39,615 nt of DNA, taken from the NCBI GenBank assembly GCA_035602155.1, contig DATNMW010000263.1:1-39615 (forward strand), in the 5' to 3' direction. The position numbers and the translations under genes were made by a program. How positions within the stretch are numbered: position 1 is the first letter of the stretch; each line of letters opens with the position of its first letter. This document shows, one piece after another, positions 1 through 6,390 of the stretch. Source of the DNA: Bog-159 sp035602155 (GTDB taxonomy: Bacteria > Acidobacteriota > Terriglobia > Bryobacterales > Bryobacteraceae). Below the pieces are notes generated by a model that saw only the letters and a program-made list of their open reading frames with translations, was not told the origin of the DNA and made no database searches.

Positions 1-384
1 GTGAAGCCGTATATCGCGGAAGTGCTTTTTTGGGGCACGAGCCTGCGCGGCAATCCGCACTGGACTTCGTTGGCGGAGGCCCTGCTGGGAGCCATTGTTC
101 CCGGATTGTGCTTGTGGTTCGCCGGCTGGCTCTACTTCAAGCTGCGCCACCGCGAAGGGCTGGGGTTGGGCGACGTGAAACTGGTGGCAATGGTTGGCGC
201 CTTTCTTGGCTTGAACGGCGCGCTGCTCATGCTGATCGCGGGATCGCTGGCCGGATCGTTGATCGGTTACGCCTACATCCGAATGACGCACCAGGACCCG
301 GCCAGCTACGAACTACCCTTCGGTACATTCCTCGGCTTGGCGGGAATCGCGGTGGCCCTGTGGGAGAGTTCCGGCGCGTTCTAG
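1..384 (+). CDS. Prepilin peptidase (type IV leader peptidase), C-terminal part
   Basis: Inner-membrane aspartic protease that removes leader peptides from type IV pilins and type II secretion pseudopilins. The visible 127 residues are almost all hydrophobic helices and contain the motif GLGLGDVKLV around residues 53-62. The aspartate of this GxGDxK motif is one of the two catalytic aspartates of peptidase family A24. Full-length enzymes have about 250 residues, so the N-terminal methylase-like half and the first catalytic aspartate lie upstream of the window. The GTG at position 1 is probably an internal codon, not the true start. The stop at 382-384 overlaps by 4 nt the end of the convergent BON gene. 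Confidence 0.85.
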   Translation: MKPYIAEVLFWGTSLRGNPHWTSLAEALLGAIVPGLCLWFAGWLYFKLRHREGLGLGDVKLVAMVGAFLGLNGALLMLIAGSLAGSLIGYAYIRMTHQDPASYELPFGTFLGLAGIAVALWESSGAF

Positions 385-845
385 CTGGACCGCTTCAGCG
401 TGCGCGTGGTTGTAGTGTCGCTGCGTTTGACCTGTGCGCGCCGCCGGCCCGAGGCCAGATTCTTAGCGGCTTTGTCCTTGGCCGCCTGGCTCACGTTGAT
501 TTTGTTCACCACTTTGACGGCGCCGGCGTTCTTGGCAAGCCGCGTAGCCGTACCCTTATGTTGCAGCACATCGGTCTGTCCCTCGATGGTGGCGACTCCG
601 CCCTGCACGTGAACCTGAAAATGGTGTGAGTTGATCATGGACTTGGCGAATCGCGCGCGAATGTCTTTCTCCAGGTCGGCGTCCTTCATGGGCGTCGCCT
701 TGTCCATAGGCGCCATCTTCGGGCGCGTCGCTGTGGCGGTGCGCCGTTTCGGGGGCGGCACGGGCGTAACGGCTGGGGTAACGGCGGCGTACCCTACCGC
801 AAGAAAAAGGAAAAGTAAGGCCGTGGCGCGGCGGTTCATATTCAT
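381..845 (-). CDS. Secreted BON-domain protein
   Basis: A 154-residue exported protein. Residues 1-21 form a short signal peptide (basic MNMNRR, then a hydrophobic run). A Pro/Thr/Lys-rich linker follows to about residue 50. Residues 55-115 look like one BON domain: a DADLEKDIRARF start, a GGVATIEGQTD strand-turn and a VVNKINVS end. BON domains are thought to bind phospholipid or similar ligands in the periplasm. The C-terminal 35 residues are strongly basic and low in complexity. A GAGGA-like ribosome site lies about 10 nt before the chosen ATG at 845. A second ATG at 839 is possible. The gene is convergent with the prepilin peptidase. Confidence 0.7.
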   Translation of the reverse strand: MNMNRRATALLFLFLAVGYAAVTPAVTPVPPPKRRTATATRPKMAPMDKATPMKDADLEKDIRARFAKSMINSHHFQVHVQGGVATIEGQTDVLQHKGTATRLAKNAGAVKVVNKINVSQAAKDKAAKNLASGRRRAQVKRSDTTTTRTLKRSS

Positions 846-923
846 CGTTAGGATGTCCTCAACCTAAGTCGTGCCCGTGCGGACGGTTTGCTCTCACGAA
901 ACATGCTTCGCGGTATAACAAGC

Positions 924-1808
924 ATGATGCCCGTATATGGGGGAATGGAATGCGGCGGCACCAAATTCGTCTGCGCCACTGGCGGCGAAAGTGGTAAATT
1001 ACTCGCGCGCACCGAATTCCCAGCCACCACGCCGGCCGAAACCATCGCCCGCGCGCTGGAGTTCTTTCAGGGACAGCCGCAGCCGCTCGAATCCATCGGC
1101 ATCGGATCGTTCGGCCCCGTAGATCTGAATCCCGCGTCTCCCAAATTCGGTTACATCACTTCGACCCCCAAGGACGGTTGGCGCGACACGGACCTATTGG
1201 GCGCCGTACGCCGGGCCATGGGATTGCCGGTGGCCTTCGACACGGACGTAAACGCCGCGGCGCTGGGCGAGGCTCGCTGGGGCGCCGCGCAGGGCCTGGA
1301 TACGTTTCTTTACTTGACGATCGGCACCGGTTTGGGAGGCGGCGGCATGGCCAACGGCCGCCTGCTGCACGGTCTGGTCCACCCCGAGATGGGACACATC
1401 CGCGTGCCGCACGATTTGCGCGCCGATCCCTTCCCGGGCGGCTGTCCCTTCCATGGCGATTGCCTGGAGGGCTTAGTCTCCGGACCTGCGATTGAAGCTC
1501 GTTGGGGCCGGCGCGGCGAGACACTGCCGCCCGAGCATCCCGCCTGGGACCTGGAGGCGCGCTACATCGCACTGGGGCTGGCTACCTGGATCTGTACGCT
1601 CTCGCCGCAACGGATAATTCTGGGCGGCGGCGTGATGCGCCAAGCGCACCTGTTCCCCCCTATTCGCGCCCATGTGCTGGCGCTGCTGAACGGCTACATC
1701 CAGGCGCCGGAGATTCTGGAGCGCATCCAGGAATACATCGTGCCGCCTGCGTTGGGCGGCGACGCGGGCGTATTGGGCGCCATCGCGCTAGCCGCCATGG
1801 CACAGTGA
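924..1808 (+). CDS. ROK-family sugar kinase, probable fructokinase
   Basis: Probable ATP-dependent fructokinase (fructose to fructose-6-phosphate) of the ROK family, 294 residues from the ATG at 924. The N-terminal phosphate-binding loop GGMECGGTK is at residues 6-14. DTDVNAAALGEARWG contains the catalytic aspartate, and IGTGLGGG is the second phosphate loop. A zinc site is visible as EMGHI followed by GGCPFHGDCLEG, the pattern of the Bacillus YdhR/ScrK-type fructokinases. In-frame codons run back to 888, but the family start matches MMPVYGGMECGGTK. ATGs at 924 and 927 are both possible. With the mannose-6-phosphate isomerase at 3941 this points to hexose interconversion, though the two are not in one operon. 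Other hexoses cannot be excluded as substrate. Confidence 0.85.
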   Translation: MMPVYGGMECGGTKFVCATGGESGKLLARTEFPATTPAETIARALEFFQGQPQPLESIGIGSFGPVDLNPASPKFGYITSTPKDGWRDTDLLGAVRRAMGLPVAFDTDVNAAALGEARWGAAQGLDTFLYLTIGTGLGGGGMANGRLLHGLVHPEMGHIRVPHDLRADPFPGGCPFHGDCLEGLVSGPAIEARWGRRGETLPPEHPAWDLEARYIALGLATWICTLSPQRIILGGGVMRQAHLFPPIRAHVLALLNGYIQAPEILERIQEYIVPPALGGDAGVLGAIALAAMAQ

Positions 1809-1867
1809 GCGGGTTACCGGATCTCGCCCCGCGAGTTGATCGAGCTATCCGGCGGCATACGGAAGAT

Positions 1868-2101
1868 CTATGGAATGTTCAGCGCCGTTAGAGACAGCGC
1901 GATCAGCGGCACAAACATCTCGATCGGACGGTCCTGTCCCATCAGTTCGACCAGCGCCGTGGATGCCTTGCGCCAGACGCCTTCCGACGCGATGCCCACC
2001 AGAGTGTAGTTTTGGCCGGCGGCGCGCTGCAAGGCCGGATCGGCGGCCGGTCCCGTGTACGCGACGGATTGGTCATCGATGCGGGCGTAGGCCCTCTGCA
2101 T
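1868..2101 (-). CDS. Small hypothetical protein with hydrophobic C-terminus
   Basis: A 77-residue reading frame not recognised as any family. Its codons end mostly in G or C, as in the neighbouring real genes, which argues for coding. The frame also stays open well upstream of the ATG at 2101, so the start is uncertain or the N-terminus was lost. The last 20 residues (FVPLIALSLTALNIP at the end) are hydrophobic and could be a membrane or packing segment. It is convergent with the ROK kinase and divergent from coaD. It could be the remnant of a longer gene. Confidence 0.4.
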   Translation of the reverse strand: MQRAYARIDDQSVAYTGPAADPALQRAAGQNYTLVGIASEGVWRKASTALVELMGQDRPIEMFVPLIALSLTALNIP

Positions 2102-2232
2102 GGGCTCACGGCGGAACCCGGTATAGTGGGGTGACTGGCGAAGTGGTCTTCGAAATAACTTTCGTATTAGGGTAGAATCGAAGGATAACCGACGATACCG
2201 AACGCGCGCGAGCGGCCACGAAGCCGCCCCGA

Positions 2233-2718
2233 GTGACCGCCATCTACCCGGGCTCTTTCGACCCGATCACCAATGGCCACTTGGACTTGATCGTGCGCGG
2301 GTGCTGTCTCTTCGACAAGCTGACTGTGGCGATCCTGCGCAATGAAACCAAGAAACCCCTGTTCAGCGTGGAAGAGAGAATCGAGATGCTGCGCGAAGTG
2401 GTGGATTGCTACCGGAATGTGGCCGTCGATTCGTTCGAGGGCCTGCTGGTGGACTACGCGGCGCAGAACGGCGCAACCGTGCTGTTGCGCGGCATACGGG
2501 CTATCTCGGATTACGAGTACGAACTGCAGATGGCCTTGATGAACCGGCGGCTGCGTCCGGATATCGAGACGGTCTTCATGATGGCCAGCGAAGCGCATTC
2601 GTTCATCAGCTCGCGTCTGGTGAAGGAAGTGTTTGGGCTGGGTGGAAGCATTGAGGGGCTGGTGCCGCCGCCTGTGGAAGTGAGGTTGCGGAAGCGGTTC
2701 GGGCGAAGCTTGACGTAG
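2233..2718 (+). CDS. coaD: Pantetheine-phosphate adenylyltransferase
   Basis: Cytoplasmic enzyme of the penultimate step of coenzyme A synthesis: 4'-phosphopantetheine plus ATP gives dephospho-CoA plus pyrophosphate. The 161-residue length is normal for the family. YPGSFDPITNGHLDLI at residues 5-20 carries the nucleotidyltransferase (T/H)xGH signature, here NGHL. RGIRAISDYEYELQMALMNR is the pantetheine-binding region, and ISSRLVKEV near residue 122 is the second ATP motif. The start is a GTG, because MTAIYPGSFDP is the conserved N-terminus and no ATG precedes it closely. It leads a + strand run continuing into the aminotransferase after 38 nt. Confidence 0.95.
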   Translation: MTAIYPGSFDPITNGHLDLIVRGCCLFDKLTVAILRNETKKPLFSVEERIEMLREVVDCYRNVAVDSFEGLLVDYAAQNGATVLLRGIRAISDYEYELQMALMNRRLRPDIETVFMMASEAHSFISSRLVKEVFGLGGSIEGLVPPPVEVRLRKRFGRSLT

Positions 2719-2720
2719 GA

Positions 2721-2736
2721 CAGGCCTCCTGGCCTG
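2721..2736 (+). other. Short perfect hairpin after coaD
   Basis: CAGGCC, loop TCCT, GGCCTG begins 2 nt after the coaD stop codon. The 6-bp GC-only stem could pause or partly terminate transcription, or stabilise the coaD message. No T-tract follows, so a full intrinsic terminator is not supported. Confidence 0.35.
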
Positions 2737-2756
2737 CCGGTTGGAGAACGAAGACG

Positions 2757-3944
2757 ATGTTAGTGCAAACGAATCAGGAAATCGCGGAGCGAATCTCTTT
2801 GATCAGCGTGTCGTCCACCATGAAGGCGGCGGCCGATGCGGAGAAATTGCGCGCGCAAGGCGTGGACGTAGTGGACTTCAGTGCGGGAGAACCCGACTTT
2901 CCGACGCCGGACAATATCAAGCGCGCCGCCATCCGCGCGTTGGAACAGAATTTCACGAAGTACACCAATGCGGGCGGCACGCTGGAGTTGAAGCAGGCTG
3001 TCTGCGAAAGGCATGCGGCGGATTTCGGCACGCACTACCAGCCGAACGAATGCCTGATCACGGTCGGCGGCAAGCACGCCATCTTCAACCTGACGCAGGC
3101 GCTGCTCAATCCGGGCGATGAAGTCGTGATTCCGGTGCCGTATTGGGTGACCTACAAAGATGTAGTGAACTACGCGGGCGGTAAGTGCGTGTTTGTGGGC
3201 ACGGATGAAGACGACGGTTTCACGCTGACGGCGGACATGATCGAGCCGTACTTGACTTCGCGCACCAAGATGGTGCTGATCAATTCGCCGTCGAACCCCT
3301 CGGGCGCGGTGCTGGATCGCGGGGAATTCGAAAAGATCTACCGGCTGACGGCGGAGCGCGGCATCTTCCTGATGACCGATGAGTGCTACTGCCACTTCCT
3401 CTACGATAGCGAGCCGTTTTCGATCGCATCGCTGGCGGGCGCGAAGGAAAACGTGCTGGTGGCCGGGACGGTCTCGAAGACCTACGCGATGACGGGCTGG
3501 CGCATCGGCTTTGCGCTGGCGCCGGCGCGCGTGATCGGGGCCATGCTGAAGCTGCAAAGCCATTCGACTTCGAACCCGACCTCCATCGCGCAGAAAGCTG
3601 CGGTGGAGGCGCTGCGCGGTCCGCAGGATTCGGTGGGCGCCATGCTGGCAGAATACGCCAACCGGCGCGACTTCGTGATCGGACGTTTGCGCGCAATTCC
3701 GGGTGTGCGCTGCGCAGAGCCGCGGGGCGCGTTCTACGCCTATCCGAATATCGGGGTGGCATTCCGCAACGGCATTTCCAGCAGTGTTCAGTTCTGCGAG
3801 AGGCTGCTCGATAAAGCTGCAGTCGCGGTGGTTCCGGGCGAAGCCTTCGGCACCGACCGGCACGTGCGGATTTCTTACGCCACTTCGATGCATGAGCTGG
3901 AGCGGGGATTGGAACGGCTGCATCGCTTTATAGTGGAACAGTGA
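2757..3944 (+). CDS. Class I/II PLP aminotransferase, aspartate aminotransferase type
   Basis: Cytoplasmic pyridoxal-phosphate transaminase, 395 residues, most like the Ib-type aspartate (or aspartate/prephenate) aminotransferases. FSAGEPDFPTP at about 41-51 and YTNAGGTLELKQAV form the substrate entrance. PYWVTYKDVV carries the ring-stacking aromatic residue, and INSPSNPSGAVL has the conserved Asn. SKTYAMTGWRIG carries the Schiff-base lysine at residue 241, with the phosphate-binding Arg after it. RISYATS near the C-terminus holds the carboxylate-binding arginine. The stop overlaps the next start by 4 nt (GTGA), so translation of the isomerase is probably coupled. The exact amino acid substrate cannot be read from sequence. 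Confidence 0.9.
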   Translation: MLVQTNQEIAERISLISVSSTMKAAADAEKLRAQGVDVVDFSAGEPDFPTPDNIKRAAIRALEQNFTKYTNAGGTLELKQAVCERHAADFGTHYQPNECLITVGGKHAIFNLTQALLNPGDEVVIPVPYWVTYKDVVNYAGGKCVFVGTDEDDGFTLTADMIEPYLTSRTKMVLINSPSNPSGAVLDRGEFEKIYRLTAERGIFLMTDECYCHFLYDSEPFSIASLAGAKENVLVAGTVSKTYAMTGWRIGFALAPARVIGAMLKLQSHSTSNPTSIAQKAAVEALRGPQDSVGAMLAEYANRRDFVIGRLRAIPGVRCAEPRGAFYAYPNIGVAFRNGISSSVQFCERLLDKAAVAVVPGEAFGTDRHVRISYATSMHELERGLERLHRFIVEQ

Positions 3945-4732
3945 AGGTTCGCCGGCTCGAATCCACGGCGCTGGAAAAGGTCTGGGGTACTCCGGACACG
4001 GAGCCGTGGTACCCGCATGGCGCGGGCAAGACGGGCGAAGTCTGGTTCAGTGCGCCCGAGGAGCCACGGCTGTTAGTGAAGTTCCTCTTCACTTCGGAGA
4101 AGCTCTCGGTACAAGTGCATCCGGGGGATTCCGACAGCGGGCCGGGCAAGACGGAGATGTGGCATGTGCTGCGAACCGGGCCGGACGCGCGGGTGGCGCT
4201 GGGCTTCGAACGGCCTTTGGACCGCCATGCGGCGCAAGCGGCGGCCCTTTCGGGCGAGATCGAGAGACTGCTGCGCTGGTATCCGGCGCAACCCGGCGAT
4301 ACCTTTTTCGTGCCGGCGGGCACGGTACACGCCATCGGGGCGGGTCTGGCGCTGTGCGAGATCCAGCAGTATAGCGATGTGACTTACAGGCTCTACGACT
4401 ACGGCCGGCCCCGCGAGATGCACTTAGACGCGGCTTTGGCGGTGGCGGATTTGGGTTGCCATCCGGGGGCCAGCGAGGCGGTGGATCTGGGCGATGGGCA
4501 GCGTCTGCTAGTGGAGTGCCCATACTTCCGGACGGAGTCGATTACGCTGACCGGCGAATCGACTTATGCGGGCGGGCCTGGGCCCGTACTGTTGATCTGC
4601 CTGGACGGCGACGGGCAGCTAGGCGATGCGGCGTTTGCACCGGGCTACGTTTGGGTGGTCCCCGCGCACGCGGACACATTCAGCATCCGTCCACGCAATG
4701 GCGCGCGTTTGCTGCGGGTCTGGGCGCCGTGA
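3941..4732 (+). CDS. manA: Mannose-6-phosphate isomerase, class I (short form)
   Basis: Zinc-dependent cupin enzyme interconverting mannose-6-phosphate and fructose-6-phosphate. Metal ligands are visible in SVQVHPGDSD (Gln and His, near residue 59) with the following KTEMWHVL (Glu), and in VPAGTVHAIG (His, near residue 130). EIQQYSDVTYRLYDYGR is the conserved segment after the second ligand. With 263 residues it is shorter than Bacillus ManA (about 315), mainly through a reduced C-terminal cupin domain. The GTG start overlaps the aminotransferase stop as GTGA, and its own stop overlaps the next GTG the same way. The short form may also act on a related sugar phosphate. Confidence 0.85.
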   Translation: MKVRRLESTALEKVWGTPDTEPWYPHGAGKTGEVWFSAPEEPRLLVKFLFTSEKLSVQVHPGDSDSGPGKTEMWHVLRTGPDARVALGFERPLDRHAAQAAALSGEIERLLRWYPAQPGDTFFVPAGTVHAIGAGLALCEIQQYSDVTYRLYDYGRPREMHLDAALAVADLGCHPGASEAVDLGDGQRLLVECPYFRTESITLTGESTYAGGPGPVLLICLDGDGQLGDAAFAPGYVWVVPAHADTFSIRPRNGARLLRVWAP

Positions 4733-5088
4733 CGCGCGCTACGCTGGCCTCTGCGACGGCGGCGGTGGTGAGCGCGGTGACGGCGTTCAGTTGCTGCCTG
4801 CCACTGGGACCGTTCCTTCTGGCGGCCGGATCTGCGGGCGTTGCTGGGATCTTGCTATCGGTGCAAGCTTACCTGATCGCCTTCTCGGTTCTGATGCTGG
4901 CGGCCGGATTCGTGCAGGCGTTCCGGGCGCGCCAGTGCGGACGCCGGCGACGCGCCTTGAATGTGGCGGTTTTGCTGTGTTCAACCGGCTTGGTGGCGGC
5001 GATGCTATTCGGGTATGTGCCCGCGAGCGCGCCAGCGGGCCAGCCCGCTGTGGCGGCTCTGCATTTGGATAGCTTCCGGCAATCGTAA
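4729..5088 (+). CDS. MerT-like small membrane protein
   Basis: A 119-residue protein with three predicted membrane helices, near residues 5-32, 40-58 and 78-97. FSCCLPLGPFLL in the first helix has the adjacent cysteine pair found in mercuric transporters of the MerT type, and a further Cys lies in the loop (RARQCGRR). GTG is chosen as start because it overlaps the manA stop (GTGA). The last residues LHLDSFRQ look like the beginning of a redoxin-like domain that is interrupted by an inversion at about 5084, so the stop at 5086-5088 is probably secondary. No merA, merR or merP is present, so mercury transport is only a family guess. Confidence 0.6.
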   Translation: MTRATLASATAAVVSAVTAFSCCLPLGPFLLAAGSAGVAGILLSVQAYLIAFSVLMLAAGFVQAFRARQCGRRRRALNVAVLLCSTGLVAAMLFGYVPASAPAGQPAVAALHLDSFRQS

Positions 5089-5182
5089 TCAGCACCGGCT
5101 CCCACACCACGAACACGCGCACCTTGGGATCGTCTATGTCGCGCAATACGGATTCGACCGCGGAGGCACCCCGCAGGCAAGT
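5084..5182 (-). pseudogene. Inverted internal fragment of a redoxin-like gene
   Basis: Read on the minus strand, 33 codons give a fluent protein segment that includes CLRGASAVESVL and DDPKVRVFVVWEPVL. It ends at once on both sides in unrelated sequence. From memory of a thioredoxin-like family, this is the N-terminal half of the protein whose C-terminal half lies on the opposite strand at 5210. One cysteine of the expected redox motif is visible (TCLRG). No start codon or stop belongs to it. It is read as a piece flipped inside the original gene. Confidence 0.55.
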
Positions 5183-5209
5183 CAGCCGGGCGCGGGAGCC
5201 GTAGGGCGC

Positions 5210-5450
5210 AGTTCCGATAGGCGCGTGACGCAGTTTTGGGATCCGCGCCGCGTGCTGTCGCAGGCAATCCGCAAGGACCACGTGGTGTGGGACTATGTGG
5301 CGATCTATCCCGCGGGGGTGCGTTGGGACGATGCGGTCCCGGCCCCGCTGTTTTCGGGATCGCCTGTGGTACGGGTGATCGACGGATTCCGGCGGCAGTT
5401 GCGCGCGACCAGGGGCCACGAGCCGACGAAGGGCGTCCTCCCCAGTTCCG
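5210..5450 (+). pseudogene. C-terminal fragment of the same redoxin-like gene
   Basis: The + strand frame gives SDRRVTQFWDPRRVLSQA, then KDHVVWDYVAIYPAGVRWDD and PLFSGSPVVRVIDGFRRQLR, a coherent C-terminal domain. It lacks a start and has no in-frame stop before it runs into the 3' end of the convergent hydrolase gene at 5451. It is in a different frame from the upstream MerT-like gene. It probably continued directly from the piece now inverted at 5084-5182, forming a MerT-plus-redoxin pair or fusion before damage. Confidence 0.55.
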
Positions 5451-6305
5451 TTAGTTCTCCGCAACAACGGGATTGCGCAGATCACCCAGGCCTTCCACGC
5501 GGACGACGACTTCGTCGCCGGGCATCAGCCAGCGCGGCGGAGTGCGCGCGAAGCCTACTCCCGCTGGCGTGCCGGTGGCAATCACATCGCCCGGCTCCAG
5601 CGTGAAGACGCTGGACAGATGCGCGATCAGCTCGGGGATCTTGAAGATCAGGTCGTCGGTGTTGCTGTGCTGCAGCACCTCGCCGTTGATAGTAGTACTG
5701 ATGTCGAGCGCGTGCGGGTCGGGGACTTCGTCGGCGGTGACGATGGCGGGTCCCATGGGGGCGAAGGTGTCGAAGGTCTTGCCGATCGTCCATTGCGACG
5801 TGCGCAGTTGGAAATCGCGCGCGCTGACGTCGTTGAAGTTTGTATAGCCGAAGACGTAGTCGCGCCAATGTTCGGCCGGAATGTGGCGGCCATGCCTGCC
5901 GATGACGAAGGCCAACTCGGCTTCGTAATCGGGCTTGGTGGAATTCCGGGGCAGCACGATGGCCTGGCCGCAGCCTATCACCGCGGTGGAGAACTTGGCG
6001 AAGATGGTGGGCACCTCGGGGATCTCCATTTTGGATTCGCGGGCGTGGGCGCGATAGTTCAGGCCGACGCAAACGATCTTGGGAGGGCGCAGCAAGGGCG
6101 CGCGCAGCTTCACTTCGGCGGCTTTGCAGATTTCGCCCCAGGGCGGATCGTACAGCCAGCGCTGGACGCGGTCGAGGGCATCGGCGCCCCCGGCCAGGAC
6201 GGAGAGCAGGTCTGGGAATCCCGCGCCGCGGAGGCTGACGATGTCATCGCCATTGAGGACGCCCGGCTCGGGGTGCGCGTCGCGTTGGAATGTTACTAGT
6301 CGCAT
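5451..6305 (-). CDS. Fumarylacetoacetate hydrolase family protein
   Basis: A 284-residue cytoplasmic metal-dependent enzyme of the FAH superfamily. Members cleave C-C bonds in acylpyruvates or act as 2-hydroxyhepta-2,4-diene-1,7-dioate isomerases in aromatic acid breakdown. VCVGLNYRAHARES begins the FAH fold near residue 78. The metal ligands are in DYEAELAFVIG (ExE) and FNDVSARDFQ (Asp). The catalytic core ends with GDVIATGTPAGVGF. Residues 1-70 are the usual N-terminal domain. ATG at 6305 opens with MRLVTFQ, the family start. Its 3' end abuts the broken redoxin gene. The exact substrate cannot be assigned. Confidence 0.85.
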   Translation of the reverse strand: MRLVTFQRDAHPEPGVLNGDDIVSLRGAGFPDLLSVLAGGADALDRVQRWLYDPPWGEICKAAEVKLRAPLLRPPKIVCVGLNYRAHARESKMEIPEVPTIFAKFSTAVIGCGQAIVLPRNSTKPDYEAELAFVIGRHGRHIPAEHWRDYVFGYTNFNDVSARDFQLRTSQWTIGKTFDTFAPMGPAIVTADEVPDPHALDISTTINGEVLQHSNTDDLIFKIPELIAHLSSVFTLEPGDVIATGTPAGVGFARTPPRWLMPGDEVVVRVEGLGDLRNPVVAEN

Positions 6306-6390
6306 GTGGGTGATTGTAACTCAGCCAGTGGGGCGAGCCGCGCTCGCCCGCGCCGGCAAGAGTGCCTGCGCCACGGGGTAAACTTGAACC

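Noticed and set aside
2760..3923. A 387-codon minus-strand frame over the aminotransferase.
   Set aside because: It has no domain or ribosome site and is a codon-bias shadow of the plus-strand gene, which has the PLP lysine and other conserved motifs.
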